Assembly (NCBI GenBank): GCA_029948255.1
Contig: JALIZF010001822.1
Coordinates: 744,001 to 808,000, forward strand
Origin: Telmatactis stephensoni
Lineage: Eukaryota; Cnidaria; Anthozoa; Actiniaria; Isophelliidae
Direction: 5' to 3'
Length of the DNA: 64,000 bases
Part shown: piece after piece, positions 36,701-48,386 of the stretch
Layout: each line of letters starts with the position of its first letter
Numbering within the stretch: the stretch's first letter is position 1
Notes under the pieces: model-generated
Database searches by the model: none
The model's input: only the letters and a program-made list of their open reading frames with translations
Told to the model about the DNA's origin: nothing
Position numbers and translations under genes: made by a program

Positions 36701-39700
36701 TTCTTGTACTTCGCTAACTGAATCTGAGATTCCTAGAGATTGCAAGCCATCTGAGAGTATTTTTCTGATGCGCACTCTCGCCGGAACGTTCCGAGATCTT
36801 GCTGACCTAAAAAGTGATGGCCCACGCACACACCCTATTTGACGGGCTGTGCGCAATGTCACTTCCAAGAGGTTATCAATATTGATTCACCCCTGCAACT
36901 CTTTAGTGCTGACGCTGCACAAGAAATACTCCTTTTGCACCGTTGTGCGTGACAATATTATCAGTTGAATGTATTTTGAATGAACTGAAAATGACTCGAA
37001 TACTGCGGCATAGTTTATGATGTCGCTAAAAATGCTGCTGTGTGTAGCAAATTCCTCTGAAATAGTTAGGGAACGATGTGCGCAACTGTCTTAGGACGAA
37101 ATTGGATCGTACGCGACTTTACAGTAAAATAAGTTTTCCTGCTTTCATTTTACAAAGGAAATATGTCAAGTCAGTCACCTTTACAAATAAAGAACGGAGT
37201 ACTACCCAGTAGGGTGAACAATGGACCGATCACTACCCCTGACGGGAGCAGGTAAGAGCGCTTTTTCACTTATTGTAGTTTACTAGAATTAATAATTACT
37301 CGGGCTACCTGTGGTAGAGCGAGTCTAAATCTGTTGTGATTGTCAAACAAGCAAGTGTGTAAAATTATCCAGCTGGCCTTTGGAAGCAAGCTGTTACTCG
37401 GGCTTCCTTGTAGCCCCAGTAAACGCTATTTAACGTCTCGTTTGGATAGTCTAAGACATTAAGACATTATTCGAATAATTTCAGTTATGTAGGGTCACCG
37501 CAATATGGAATGAATGACTCACGGGGACCAGCACTGCCCTGGGAAGAACTAGGACAAACACAGGCGTAAGTATCTGTTATGTGTTCAAATGCATCACGCG
37601 TCTGTCAGAGAAATGGGAGAATGGAAGAGTATGGAGTTATCAGAGGGAAAGAGGAAAACAGAAGATAGGATACTCTCAAAACTATGGTATCCCCGCCCCT
37701 ATATGTGCCTTATTGTCACCAACGTTCAGTCCTAAAGTAACTCAAGAATTACTTTAACAAAAACAAGATTTCAAGATGTTATTGATGTGATATTATTGGT
37801 GTTTATAGTGGTCTATATACACCAGCGCCAGAATCTCCACGATCAATTCACAGCGCTGGTTCAGCAGGAAAATCAAGACGACGATCAAGATCGCCAAAGT
37901 TTCCAAAGTATGTAAAAAAATCCTATATTCGTTTCTTTCGTCTTTCATTTCAATTTGTCCTGCGTTGTCCTGTGTATGGACATAGGTAATTTGAGTCATA
38001 TTTGGATTAGAAACATGACTCCTACTTGACATGTAAACTGAGTTTAATGTAGAAATAAAATGTTCTTTTCTGACCAAATTCTTGTTCATCATTACAGACC
38101 TCATCGTCGTTCTGGTCAGAGCAGCGGAAGTGAAACAGATACATCGAAAAGACGGTGAGTGGACTGCATGCTCATGGGCTTCCTGTGTCAACCAACAAAT
38201 GATGACTAGACCGACAACACCTTTTTCACAGGAAGCCCACAGAAAGTCAGTCCCTGTGACGTTCTGTATATTAATAGTATTCCTCAGTGTTGATAAGTAT
38301 ATTTTGTTATGATAGTTCTCGGTCAAGGTCTGCATACTACTCTGATGATGATGTTGGTAGAAGACGGAGACATCATAAAAGGTATCACGAACCCCAACAG
38401 TTTGTTCTGACGATACTGTAAATTATTAGCTGTATGGGTTCCCTGTGCCGGGTGAAAGTGGAAGTGGCTTGGAACCGAATGCACCCGCGAGAATCTAAAA
38501 ATTCATCATCGCTCATTATTTTGGAAAATTGCTCATTAATCTCAGAAACTCTGCGCACATAGACTACAGTATCTGCCTTTATAATCAAAGGAAAGTATAG
38601 TAATTTATGATTGTTTTTGTCAAAGGTCTCATCGCCATCGTCATGTTCATTCACCTGACTCTGCAAATGAGAGTTACTCTCATGGTAGTCATAGCAACGT
38701 GACACACAGGTAAAACAAACATGGTCGTCATAGTTACTTATCTGCTAGTCCAATTTTTAGTGGTACGCTATAGGGAATTGTTAGGATGAGGTCCATACTA
38801 TTTGCATACAGACTACACGACTGGCATACCCAAGAAGTAACATGACATTCTTACTCAAAAGGCTTGCGCATTAGAGGAACTTGAATGAAGATTTTGTTGG
38901 TTGCAGCATCAGGGAAACAGGCAGCATATGTATACTACAGTGCAGTCTAGGAGAACTTTTATCCAATCAATTTCATCGATACTAAATTCATCCTTACAGA
39001 GTGCAGGAAAACAGGCAGCATATGTATACTACAGTGCAGTCTAGGAGAACTTTTATCCAATCAATTTATCGATACTAAATTCATCCTTACAGAGTGCCTG
39101 TTAGTATGGAAGAGATGGCTAAACTTGGAGACGCTGCACCCTACCACTGGGACGATATTACACGTGAACACAATACACGACGTCACAGGTTTGTAATGGA
39201 GATCTTCCAAAGGGGGAGGGGACGGGAGACAGTTATACACTTGGTGTTTGCTCCGGTATCATACTTGAATGATAGTATAGAGTGTAGGGGAAGGTACACT
39301 GTATCAAAGGGGATGAGGGCATTTCTAAACCTTGATGAGAATTCCCAGAACCATTTGGTAAAGTCGATCGAGAAAAGGAGATTTTTTCATCGTTTACTTT
39401 CCGTTCTGCAGACATCATCGTAGTGATGGTCAGCGGTCTTACGATGGAAGGTCTGATGGAAGTTCTCGTCCGAGGCAAAGCCGAGGGTTTAGCGACTACG
39501 ACCAAGGGTGAGTTAAGAGTTGCACTTTAGCCTTATACAATCATTTACAAGAATACAAAATTATGACCCTAGTTCACTGTCCTACAGAGATTCTCACTCA
39601 GAAAAAATGGTACCAGCTCTCGATATTATCCAACCGCGAGTGGCTTTGACACGAGAAGCTAAGGAACTACGTCATCGGCATCACCGTCACCATAGACACA

Positions 39701-40757
39701 ATCACCATGGTAATCCACCCAGTGAGTCAGGTCAGTCAACTTTTTCAGCTCCAACAGGACCTCCAACGTTTCATCATGAGTTTGGTCCTGAAGTCGACAA
39801 CTACGGACACCAGGCGCCAAGAAAACAAATATCTAATACACCGACACAGAATTGGGCTCCGGCATCGAACATGTACGACAGTAATGCTAATCGACCTACT
39901 TTTTATGGCTCACCACAAAGATACGCTAACTATGGTCAGGATGAGGCCATGAATGGGCCTCATGACTGGTAAGCAAACACTTGAATTGTTCACTAAAACA
40001 ATTCTGTATTGTGGTCTTAAGGGCTGGACTCACGTTGCAACTTTTCCCGTTACATTGCGCGCAACATTGGAGGAGACATAGTGAAACTCATCGTGTGTCT
40101 GTAACCATTTTACTGGATTTGCCGTATTTCTAATACCTTATGCTAATGTCCCGTTTTACTGCGTCTAGGTACTCGTTTGCCAAGGCCGATGGTCACGTGT
40201 CTGCAAGTCCACCTCGCCAGATGGACTACATAGAAGTAGTAAGTATATTCATAGCACATGGAATGTTGTGCGCAAAACAGGTTTCTAGGTTCTGTTGCTT
40301 TAAAGATCTTGCAACTTTATAGGCTCGTTAATTAAAAAATTAAAAACGTGCGCTTTGAGAAACACCTGTAATCGTTATCGGGAAAGTTAACGGGCCAGTA
40401 AAGTTATATAGTCTTTCGAGAACCTGTAAACTTGCCTGGGAAATCATACAAATTGAAAAAAAACGCGCGCGTCAAGAAACACCAGTATAAGAGTCGAGTG
40501 GAAACGCTAGAGTATTCTATTTGTCCTCTTCTCTCGCTCTTTCTCTACCTTAAAAACACTAAACCGTTTCTCCACCAACGTCTCCACCATATTCTCCACC
40601 AATATTAGACAATATTTACTAGAATATAACGACCGCTTGGTCATAACCTCTTCATTACTGATTTTCTATCACACAGGTTTCTGGTCCGCCACCTCACCAT
40701 GGAACCGAACAACTCTACCAGTACAACACACCTTCTGGAAAGTCTACCTTCCTGTAA
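29584..40757 (+). CDS. EPB41L4A: EPB41L4A/NBL4-like FERM-domain protein, complete
   Basis: Band 4.1-type membrane-cytoskeleton linker. Twenty-six coding exons starting at 29584, 30697, 31098, 31270, 32147, 32848, 33145, 33596, 34248, 34750, 34955, 35539, 36023, 36490, 36644, 37158, 37485, 37809, 38098, 38316, 38626, 39093, 39412, 39588, 40169 and 40677 join in phase to 2262 nt (753 codons plus stop). FERM lobes: F1 about 13-95 ([14 protein letters not shown]), F2 about 96-205 ([19 protein letters not shown], then the short exon with [10 protein letters not shown], then [18 protein letters not shown]), F3 about 206-295 ([34 protein letters not shown]). The FERM-adjacent segment follows (YSGRTQKEA). 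The tail is Ser/Arg- and His-rich ([25 protein letters not shown]), matching the order of motifs in vertebrate EPB41L4A (about 690 residues) rather than other 4.1 proteins. It ends in STFL, which fits a class I PDZ ligand. Orthology to L4A versus L4B is inferred from tail motifs. Confidence 0.92.
31500..31557. repeat. poly-A / (GAAA)n tract
   Basis: Poly-A of about 24 nt followed by GAAA repeats, in an intron of the FERM gene. It could be a decayed retroposon tail. Confidence 0.8.
33702..33832. repeat. (CAT)n ... (GAT)n facing microsatellites
   Basis: A (CAT)n block (33702-33742) and a (GAT)n block (33801-33828) are complementary and would pair into a hairpin around about 60 nt of unique sequence. 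Confidence 0.85.
33923..34065. mobile_element. MITE-like inverted repeat
   Basis: Left AGCTACCTTGGGTTCCAGGG then GTTTAT is mirrored on the right (ATAAACCCCTGGAGCCTAAG). Intronic, no coding capacity. Confidence 0.65.
35677..35985 (+). repeat. tandem repeat, three units of about 107 bp
   Basis: Three copies, each with GAGTTACGAAGGCGTTGCG (variant in copy 1) followed by AAAACGTGCGTAAGACTTG and AACTTGCGAACTTTGTGAA. It is in the intron between the FERM exons ending at 35630 and starting at 36023. Confidence 0.9.
36252..36480 (+). mobile_element. tRNA-derived SINE-like sequence
   Basis: Head with TGTAGCTCAGTTGTAGAGCA (A-box-like) and CGTGGGTTCC (B-box-like). It ends just before the FERM exon at 36490. 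No fold closes into a full tRNA. Moderate to weak call. Confidence 0.45.
38176..38238. mobile_element. 63-bp inverted repeat with GGGCTTCCTGTG ends
   Basis: GGGCTTCCTGTG at 38176-38187 faces CACAGGAAGCCC at 38227-38238 across 39 nt. The same 12-mer occurs in element B and in the BEL LTRs. Possibly an extreme internal-deletion MITE. Confidence 0.5.
38926..39098 (+). repeat. 93-bp tandem duplication containing a splice acceptor
   Basis: Two near-identical copies, each with CAGCATATGTATACTACAGT and ending in CATCCTTACAGAGTGC. The FERM exon uses the second acceptor (exon start 39093); the first (would-be start 39000) leads in frame to a TAA within the duplicated block. Confidence 0.9.
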
Positions 40758-41049
40758 CCATGACAACTGATATTGGTTGCAACATTACACATCCTTATCC
40801 ATGGCAACATTACACACCCGTAACCATGACAATGATTTCAACATTACACATCCGTAACCATAGCAACTAACATATTAAGTGCAAGCTTTGTTTTGTATTT
40901 GAAGAGTTTTTAAAATGTCAACTAAGAAAGTAAATTGTTTTTTGTTTTAGATATTTAACAATGTTAATAATGCCTAAGTCAAGATGTGCAGCATTAAAAA
41001 CATCAACACTGAAATTTAGCTTTCATTTTCTTTTTAGAAATACATTATG

Positions 41050-41350
41050 TAGTGGGTTCGTACGTCCAGAAAATTCAATAAATCCAGGAGTTTCAAGGAG
41101 GATTTTCAGATTATTCCCAGGGTCGAGTTTTCTAGGAGTTTTTCACTAGTTCACTCTATTTGCATAACGTTTTTTACTGGCTGAGTTAAGGAATGTAATC
41201 GGAGCTTTTACGCAAACATATATGCACAGTAAAGGTACACTTATTCGTTTCTGTTTTCCAGGAGTTCTCCAGGAATTTATTAACTAATTGAGGACTTTCC
41301 AGGAAGAAAATAAAAATCCGGGATTTCCAGGAGATGTACGAACGCTGGGT
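41050..41350. mobile_element. MITE-like inverted repeat
   Basis: Left GGGTTCGTACGTCC is roughly mirrored by GGAGATGTACGAACGCTGG on the right, with further CAGGAGTTT / CCAGGAATTT words inside. It lies between the convergent 3' ends of the FERM and paracaspase genes. No other gene seen in 40758-41653. Confidence 0.45.
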
Positions 41351-41653
41351 GGATTATGACTTCTATTATCGACCCAAAAATTTCTTTAGCTATCTTAATA
41401 TATTTACACCTTTAAAAATATAGAATGTGGATGATGGCTTGACTTTTGTCATTCTCGCGCCTGCTGTCCCGTGTCAACTTGCACTGCACTACACTTTTAC
41501 GGTAGAAATGAGTTTCTGATCAAAGTAAACCAAACAGAATCGTTGGCAGAGTGGGTTGTAATGCATCCTTTTGGCACTGGATGAATATTACTAGGATGGT
41601 AAACGGACGGATGGAGGACGACGAAAGATGGCGTACTTCTAGACGCTGTTGAA

Positions 41654-44600
41654 CTACTGGTCAGTCTTCTGGACAATCTTTGCATAGAGTGGTTTCGTTT
41701 CCATTCTGTATTGTACTCGTCTAGTGGACGACTCACGTGCTAAATCTACCTCGAGATTTATTAACAGGTCACCCTGGAGACAAAGATCAACACTGATTAA
41801 CTTTTAACAATCAGTACTCTGAAGTAGACATCTTTTTTGCTCCCCTCCCCCTCCCCTGCGGCCATCTTTTTTGCTCCCCTCCCCTCCCCCGCTGTGGATC
41901 CAGTCCAGACATCTAAAAACCCTCTGTCACTTAGTTACATAATCTTTTTTACCTCGAGTCTTTGAAGATCCTTGATTCTAATAGCTTGAGTAAAAAAGTT
42001 CGATCGTGGAAATTGTTCAGGAAATGTTGGCTCCAATTCATGGACTCTTTCAAAAACACATCCATTGCGTTCCTGCAGCGAAACAATTGAAGTCAAAATT
42101 CAGGGTTTAATATTCAGTGTTTTGTTAAAAATGAGAAAGTAAGGAAGGTTGAAGTGCCTATTGCATGAGGGACATCCAGCACCATTTTCTGGATAAGCCT
42201 ACATTAATTGATTGATGTATTTAGCCGTTAAGGACTTGCAAGTTTTGCCTTGTCAAAAATTAATATTAACAATCATACCTTGTATTTGAGAATTTCAGGT
42301 TCTAAGATAAAGTTTAGGCTCGATTCGCGTCCGCCTTGGACTCGTGCGTGAACGAGAAGGACATTTGAAAACTCTGCGAAGAAACGTAACTCTAAGACAC
42401 AATCGCCGTCTCTGAAAACAGCTTCTGGAGATTGTGGAATTTCTAAACACAAGTAGAGAAAAATATTCTTTTATTCAGTACTTAAAAATGAAAAGAGGGG
42501 TGAAAACGGGAGAATATAAATAAGGGAGAGTGAGGGAGAAGAGATGAAAAGAAAAGAAAAGAAGAAAGAATTCGGAGAGGGGGTGAAAACGAGAAGAGAA
42601 GTGGAGAGAAGAGAGGCAAGGCGAGGAGAGAAGAGAAGAGAAGAAAAGACAAGGGAAGAGAAGGGAAGGGAAGGGAAGGGAAGGGAAGGGAAGGGAAAAC
42701 AAAAAGATGAAAAGAGAAGAGAGGAAAAGAGAAGAAAAGAAAAGCAAAGTAAGGAGAAGAGAAGAGAGGGAGAAGAAGTGAGAAGACTTTTACTTTTACT
42801 TAATGCGAGAAGAAAAGAAAAGGAAAGAGAAGAAAGCAAAAGAGAAGGGGAAAATAAAATATGAGAGAGGAGCCAAAAGGTGACCAAAAGGCAAGAGAGT
42901 TTGCTTATTACCGTGTGCAGCCTTCCATCCTTCAATACTTTTACTTAATGCACCATAGTGATTAATTGGTGCTTTTAATGACAACTCATCAGTAAGAGTG
43001 TGATGGGTAAAGACGATCTGTTTTTGGCCTGTATATGGGTCTTTGATATCTTCCTTATCAATACCTTGAGGTAAGGAAGCAAAAGAAATTAGCAACATTA
43101 AGCAACAAAAAGCAGCATGGATACTACGAGGTTCTTTTTCATGTGCACGCTGTCATCACCAAGGTCCCCATTCTTGAGAGAACATCAGTTGAGCGAAGTT
43201 GAGGCTTTCTCACATTCTCAAAGCTTAAAGATAACAGAGTACACATAAAAAGGACATTTGCATGATGTAATAATGCATGGTTTGCTAAGTGAGAAGTCCA
43301 GAGTTCAATTCCCAGGTGACGATGGACAAAGAATTACAGTTTGTAAAGATGGAGTAAAACTGCATTTACGTTATGTCCTCATACCAACCTTTGCTAACTT
43401 CCCTAATCACATCAGAAATGGTTCCATTATCACCTATATGTTTCAACAAGTAGAAGGCAAAAAAACCGTTTGTCTGAGATTCAGACTCAAACACAGAATT
43501 TTTGGAGCAACTGGAAAAAAGAAATGAAACATTACAAAGCATGCCTACCTAGAATAAGAAAGGAAACAAAAGAGAGATTACCATGGAAACACAATAACAA
43601 CATTTTTGGTTTTAACATCAATATCTTCTGTAGGACTTTTGTTTTCACTTGGCCTGGAAGCAGAAATCATATTTTAGTACTTGGTGAGTGTAATTTGGAA
43701 AACTAATAGTGTATGGGTAAATCTCGCCCCCTTCTTCCTGGAAACTCAGGTAAATGGTGGTACTAATGCCTACAGTTCTACAGCTGTCTAGTATTACATT
43801 ATTCAGTTAAGCTTCATTACTTTGTTCTTCCTGGAAACTCAGATAAATGATGGTACTAATGCCTACAGTGCTACAGCTGTCTATTATTACTAACATTATT
43901 TAGTTTAGCTTCAATACTTTGCTCTTCCTGGAAACTCAGGTAAATAGTGGTACTTATATGCCTACAGTTCTACAGTTGTCCAATAATACATCATTTACTC
44001 AGTATCTTCAATACATTCGCTCTTCTTGAAATACAGTTAGATTATGTTGGTGATGGCTATAGTTTGTCCAGTAATATATACTACAGTTGACCCTCCTGGA
44101 AGTTCAAACCATTGGGACCAGGAGTGCTGTCAACTTATGACCGAGCAAGGGCGGATCCAGGATTGTTCAAAGGTGGGGGTCACCTGACGTTTACAAACAG
44201 GGAACCCAAGCGAAAAGGTCTTAAGCCATTGAAACTCGCTGAAAATATTATTAGAAACAAAAATATTATATTTACAACTGAATGGGTAGAGGGTTGGCAT
44301 TGCTTAGTGATATTTTAATGAATATTAAAAGTGAGTCTTTTCACAGAAAAAAATTACTGCTGTTGCAAATTCATGGCATATTCATTGATAAACACAGGGG
44401 GGTCCTGACCCCCACGACCCTCCCCCTGGATCCACCCTTGACGAGTTAAAAATGTAGAGTTTGTCGGCAGAAAGGACTGAAAGTTGCTGGTCATCCACTT
44501 ATGGTCCGCTTATGGCAGGCATCCATTAATGGACTTCAACTGTATTATGCAAGGGTATTCTCTTACCTTGTTCTGCAACTGTCCAGTAACACAATATTTA

Positions 44601-45597
44601 GTTTAGCTTCAGTACTTTGCATAGGTTTAATGACTTCTGATGCACTCAGGTTTTCCTCTGGATTATAACTAGGTGATGCATCAACTGGCATAAGATAACT
44701 TTGATTACCAATTTCAAAACCATGTCCAGCAAAGTAAAATAAAGCATACATGTCCTTGTCTAACATTTCATAAAACTGCTTCACGGCAAATCGCATCTCA
44801 GATAGTGTCAGGTTGACCAGGGATACTACCTGTGAACAAAAAGAGTGAGAAGAGATTTGTACTTGCAGACTTGTAGAGGTGAGTACAACTACATGTGTCT
44901 CCAACTTTAGTAGACAAAGAAATAGATGACTGAAAATGCTCCTGCTCTGAAACCTCCCTTCAAATGGTACTGCACCCCACAGGAATTCATTAAAAGCAGT
45001 TTCCATATAACTAGGAAACTGCATAGCATAGTTGTGGCATTTCAACTGTATTTATGGACAGCGCAGGACAGAGTGGTCAGTTTCCTATTCACATGAAAAC
45101 TGCTCCAGTAAAAGCTGTCATACATCATTGCAATAAAATTTGTAAACTTTGCTCTATAGAGGAATGGCTCACAGAGCTGAATCTCCAAATCTACAGCCTC
45201 GGCCATAAATAGTTCGAACACCCCTGCTCCCCCTAAACAATGTTGGTTACCTTCTGGAAGTCCAGCGCCACGGCAAACCAGCCAACATTGGATAGAGGGA
45301 AAGGGGGTCATTACACAGGGAAGTGTTTGAAGGCTTTTGTCCCCCACTGTATGTCATGGATTAGATGTCACATACCACCTCAAATTCCTTCAGCTAGAAG
45401 ACCTTTTCTAAGCTGCTTTATGATTGGCTAAGTCATGACCAATCAAAACAAACCTTAAATCCAATGCTTCTCAAGGCACCTGCCAAGTCACAGACATCAT
45501 TGGTTGGGTGATAAAGTTTGCCAAGCTTGTTATGTCTGTAATCTTTGTTGCCGATTAGTAATGCCACTTTATCTGAAACTATATCATGGAGTGAAGT

Positions 45598-45687
<90 letters not shown>

Positions 45688-48386
45688 GACCTACCATACT
45701 GTTCCTGAGGAGTTCTAGGGTGCAGGTTTGCATTATCTGGAATTGGTACTAAAATCAAAGCATATATTTTGGGCTCAAAGCTGATTCTTAACTTGGGAAT
45801 ATGAAAGGGAGGAATGAGAGTTTGTCACAAAAAATGTCAGTTTCTGGGAATTGATAGCACAGACATTATATGGCAGTTCTGCTTCCTTACTTGGGAATGA
45901 AGGGAACTGGAAGTGCCAAACAACATCTGCCCATGAAAACTAGAACACGTCAAACAGATCTGGGCTGTATTAAAAATTGTCTTTTTTTTTTTTGAAAATG
46001 AGGGAAATTTGAGAAAGCACCAAAAAGAGCATAGTTTACTTTCCTGATGTTTTGTTATCTCTTTTACTCCTCCTTCTTCCTTGGAGAAGAGCCTGGATGA
46101 TACTGATCTGAAAATCAGGCTACTTTCTTGGTCCCACTAAAAGGGTTGGGGAAAGGGGAGGGGAGGGTATTGGAAGGGAAAATACATATAAATTCATAAA
46201 GCTACCTTTTTTGCCTACTTTAATGGTGATACGATTTGAAAATGCCTGTCCTCCATTATTTGATGCAACACAAAGATAAATTCCTTCATCATCGATGCAT
46301 AGTTTAGCTTTATTGTACTCGCGACCTGTTGCACCAGCGATTGGTATATCATTTCTGTACCATTGAAAGGTAGGAGCAGGATCACCAACAGCATCACAAT
46401 ATAAATGAAGAACTCCACCCAAAACATATTGATCTGCTGATGACTGAGGTTGAGTGGTGATAATTGGTTTGGCTAGAAATAATTAGAAAAGAGTTATGGA
46501 TAAATGTGTAGTCCAGAAAATATCCATACCTCCACCCAAAATTACAGAGTTTGTGTGGAAGAAAAAATATGGAAGTTCCAGAGGATAGGGGGCCCATTAT
46601 TAAACCAATGCATGTTTTTGGTGGTTGCAAACCAATATGTAGTTGAGTGGGAAATATAGGTTGAGTTAATTCTGATCCTGTTACTTACCAAGTTCTGGTG
46701 CTGATTCCATAATCTCAATTTTTGCCCAATTGCTGAACAGCCATTGTCTATTTAAAGCAATCCTACAAATGTAATAACCTTCATCTTCTTTGCTGATATT
46801 TTGGAGGTGAAGATACGACTGGCTTTTACCTTGAAAAAAGTAAAAAATGTTCTCCACCAACCAGAGCACATGTAATATACCAATAATTATTATATAAAGG
46901 TATATAAAATAGCAGAAATAAGACACTTTAATCATCTGACTTTTGTCACTTAATTACCAGTAAAACTCATAGATAAAGGAGTTTTAATTAGTTGTTTTTG
47001 GGATTCATTCAATCATTTGTTTTGGTGTTGGTTACCTTATAGGGCTAAAAATCATGTGTTGCCATAGTTACCCACCTGGATATGACTCAGGTATCTTTTT
47101 ATAGGGGTCATTTTAAAATTTCTGATGAGCATCCCCACCCATCTATAGATATGTAAGACTTTCCCTCCTCTTTGGCTTTTAAAGCAGTGTTAAACGTTTT
47201 GATGTACCTGGAAGTTGAACTCTCCTTTTAAACCATTGATAAGATACACCTGTTGCTGGTGATGCTTCACATTTGATGTAAAATGAGCTTCCTAGTGGAT
47301 GTCTGTATAATTCATCTGGTTGTCTTGTAATCATTACTAAAATATCAATGACAACAACTGATGTTGGACTTTGCAAGTACATTGTCCAAAGGAAGGGATA
47401 GGAAAGGGAAGGGGAGGGGATGGGAGGAAAAGGGAGAAAAGGGAATGGGAGGATAGAGAGAGGGGAAAGGGAGGGAGGAGAGAGGAGAGAGGAGAGAGGA
47501 GAGAGGAGAGAGGAGAGAGGAGATGGAAGGGGAGAGGACAAAGGGGAGAAACAGGGAGGGGGGAGGAGAGGAGGAGAGGGAGAGGAGAAAGGAGAGGGAA
47601 GGGGAGGAGAAAAGGGGAAGTGAAGGGGAGGTGAGGCGAGGCAAGGGTAGTAGAGAGAATGAAATGGAGGCTAGTGAGGGGAGGAAAATTATAGACAATA
47701 ATATTGCATGGAGGTAAAATGAGCTCAGTGGTTCTTCTTTAAGGAAAAAAGAAGAAGCAAGTGAGGGAACAATTTGATGTGACTCACTCAGGAACAGGTT
47801 TTCTTAATCACAACAACTTTTAAACCCAATGAAAATTTTTTCACTTTCTATATTTCTATTTAATTATTTTTAACCAACTCTATTCTAGTGGGATGGGACG
47901 GGGAAGATGAATGTAAGATAAGGAAATAATTTCAGGGATTCTAGTGGGCCCCCATATCTGCACTTTCACTCTCAAGGTAGAAGGGAATGAATTAATGAAT
48001 TGTTCTGGGAAAGTTTCTAGCTACATCTAATACAAGATCTATAACACGTTTTAACAACACATTAACTTACAATTACTGCCTTGTAATTTCATTAACACCA
48101 ATTGCAAACTGGGACATGGTCCTAATGACGCTAACTGTTGCAATCTACAGATAAGCTGTTGTAGTGTTACACGTCGCACTGAAAGGTCATTCAAAAGAGC
48201 TCTAGTTGGACTGCCATTAGGATGTAAAGTCTCCATGCGAAATCCTTCAATCTGGTTACGTTGGTAAGAGTTCTGAGGCATAAGGCGAATTAAAGCAAGC
48301 CAGTTGATTGATTCATGATTGTCCAGTGCATTTTCTAGTTCTCTTCTTACATCTGGTGGAATGTCTTCAATGTATTGATTTTCCAT
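41654..48386 (-). CDS. MALT1: MALT1-like (type 1) paracaspase, complete
   Basis: Arg-specific caspase-like protease and NF-kB signalling scaffold of the CBM complex. Thirteen exons: 48386-48071, 47336-47208, 46829-46689, 46472-46206, 45748-45695, 45572-45454, 44829-44567, 43653-43582, 43510-43389, 43064-42912, 42442-42279, 42072-41953 and 41773-41654. They join in phase to 2040 nt (679 codons plus stop). Death domain about 1-105; first Ig (split exons; YQWF, YYICR, FSNW) about 106-195; second Ig (single exon) about 196-284; p20 from about 303 (DKVALLIGNKDY) with catalytic His378 in YFAGHGFE and Cys427 in LLDSCR. The rest of the caspase fold follows (QTNGFFAFYLL), then the MALT1-specific third Ig-like domain (FFAEFSNVLL, FTQAIRIKDLQRL). 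Human MALT1 is 824 residues; this lacks about the last 100, where vertebrate TRAF6-binding sites lie. A complete orthologue-type gene, one of two paralogues here. Confidence 0.92.
42540..42850. repeat. purine-rich (AAGAG/AAGGG)n tract
   Basis: Long polypurine stretch with an internal (GGGAA)n run, inside the paracaspase intron between exons at 42442 and 42912. The long open frames on both strands here are compositional. Confidence 0.92.
44147..44442. mobile_element. MITE with AAGGGCGGATCCAGG-type ends
   Basis: Left end AGGGCGGATCCAGG, right end CCTGGATCCACCCTT, with the next block also inverted (GGGGGTCACCTGAC / GGGGTCCTGACCCCC). About 295 bp, no coding capacity. The target duplication is not clear. 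Confidence 0.65.
45599..45683. repeat. (GA)n microsatellite
   Basis: About 42 uninterrupted GA units in the intron just before paracaspase exon 45572-45454. Confidence 0.95.
47038..47150 (-). repeat. interspersed repeat family X, copy 3
   Basis: Closely matches 830-965: AGGGCTAAAAATC, GTGTTGCCA, GACTCAGGTA and GATGAGCATCCCCACCC in the same order. Confidence 0.65.
47398..47660. repeat. purine-rich (GGGGA/GAGAGGA)n tract
   Basis: About 250 bp polypurine with a regular AGAGGAG array, in the first intron of the minus-strand paracaspase. Confidence 0.92.

Noticed and set aside
42471..42935. Long open frames on both strands
   Set aside because: Created by polypurine sequence, lie in a paracaspase intron and have no domain similarity. 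The same applies to 26904-27245 and 47179-47717.
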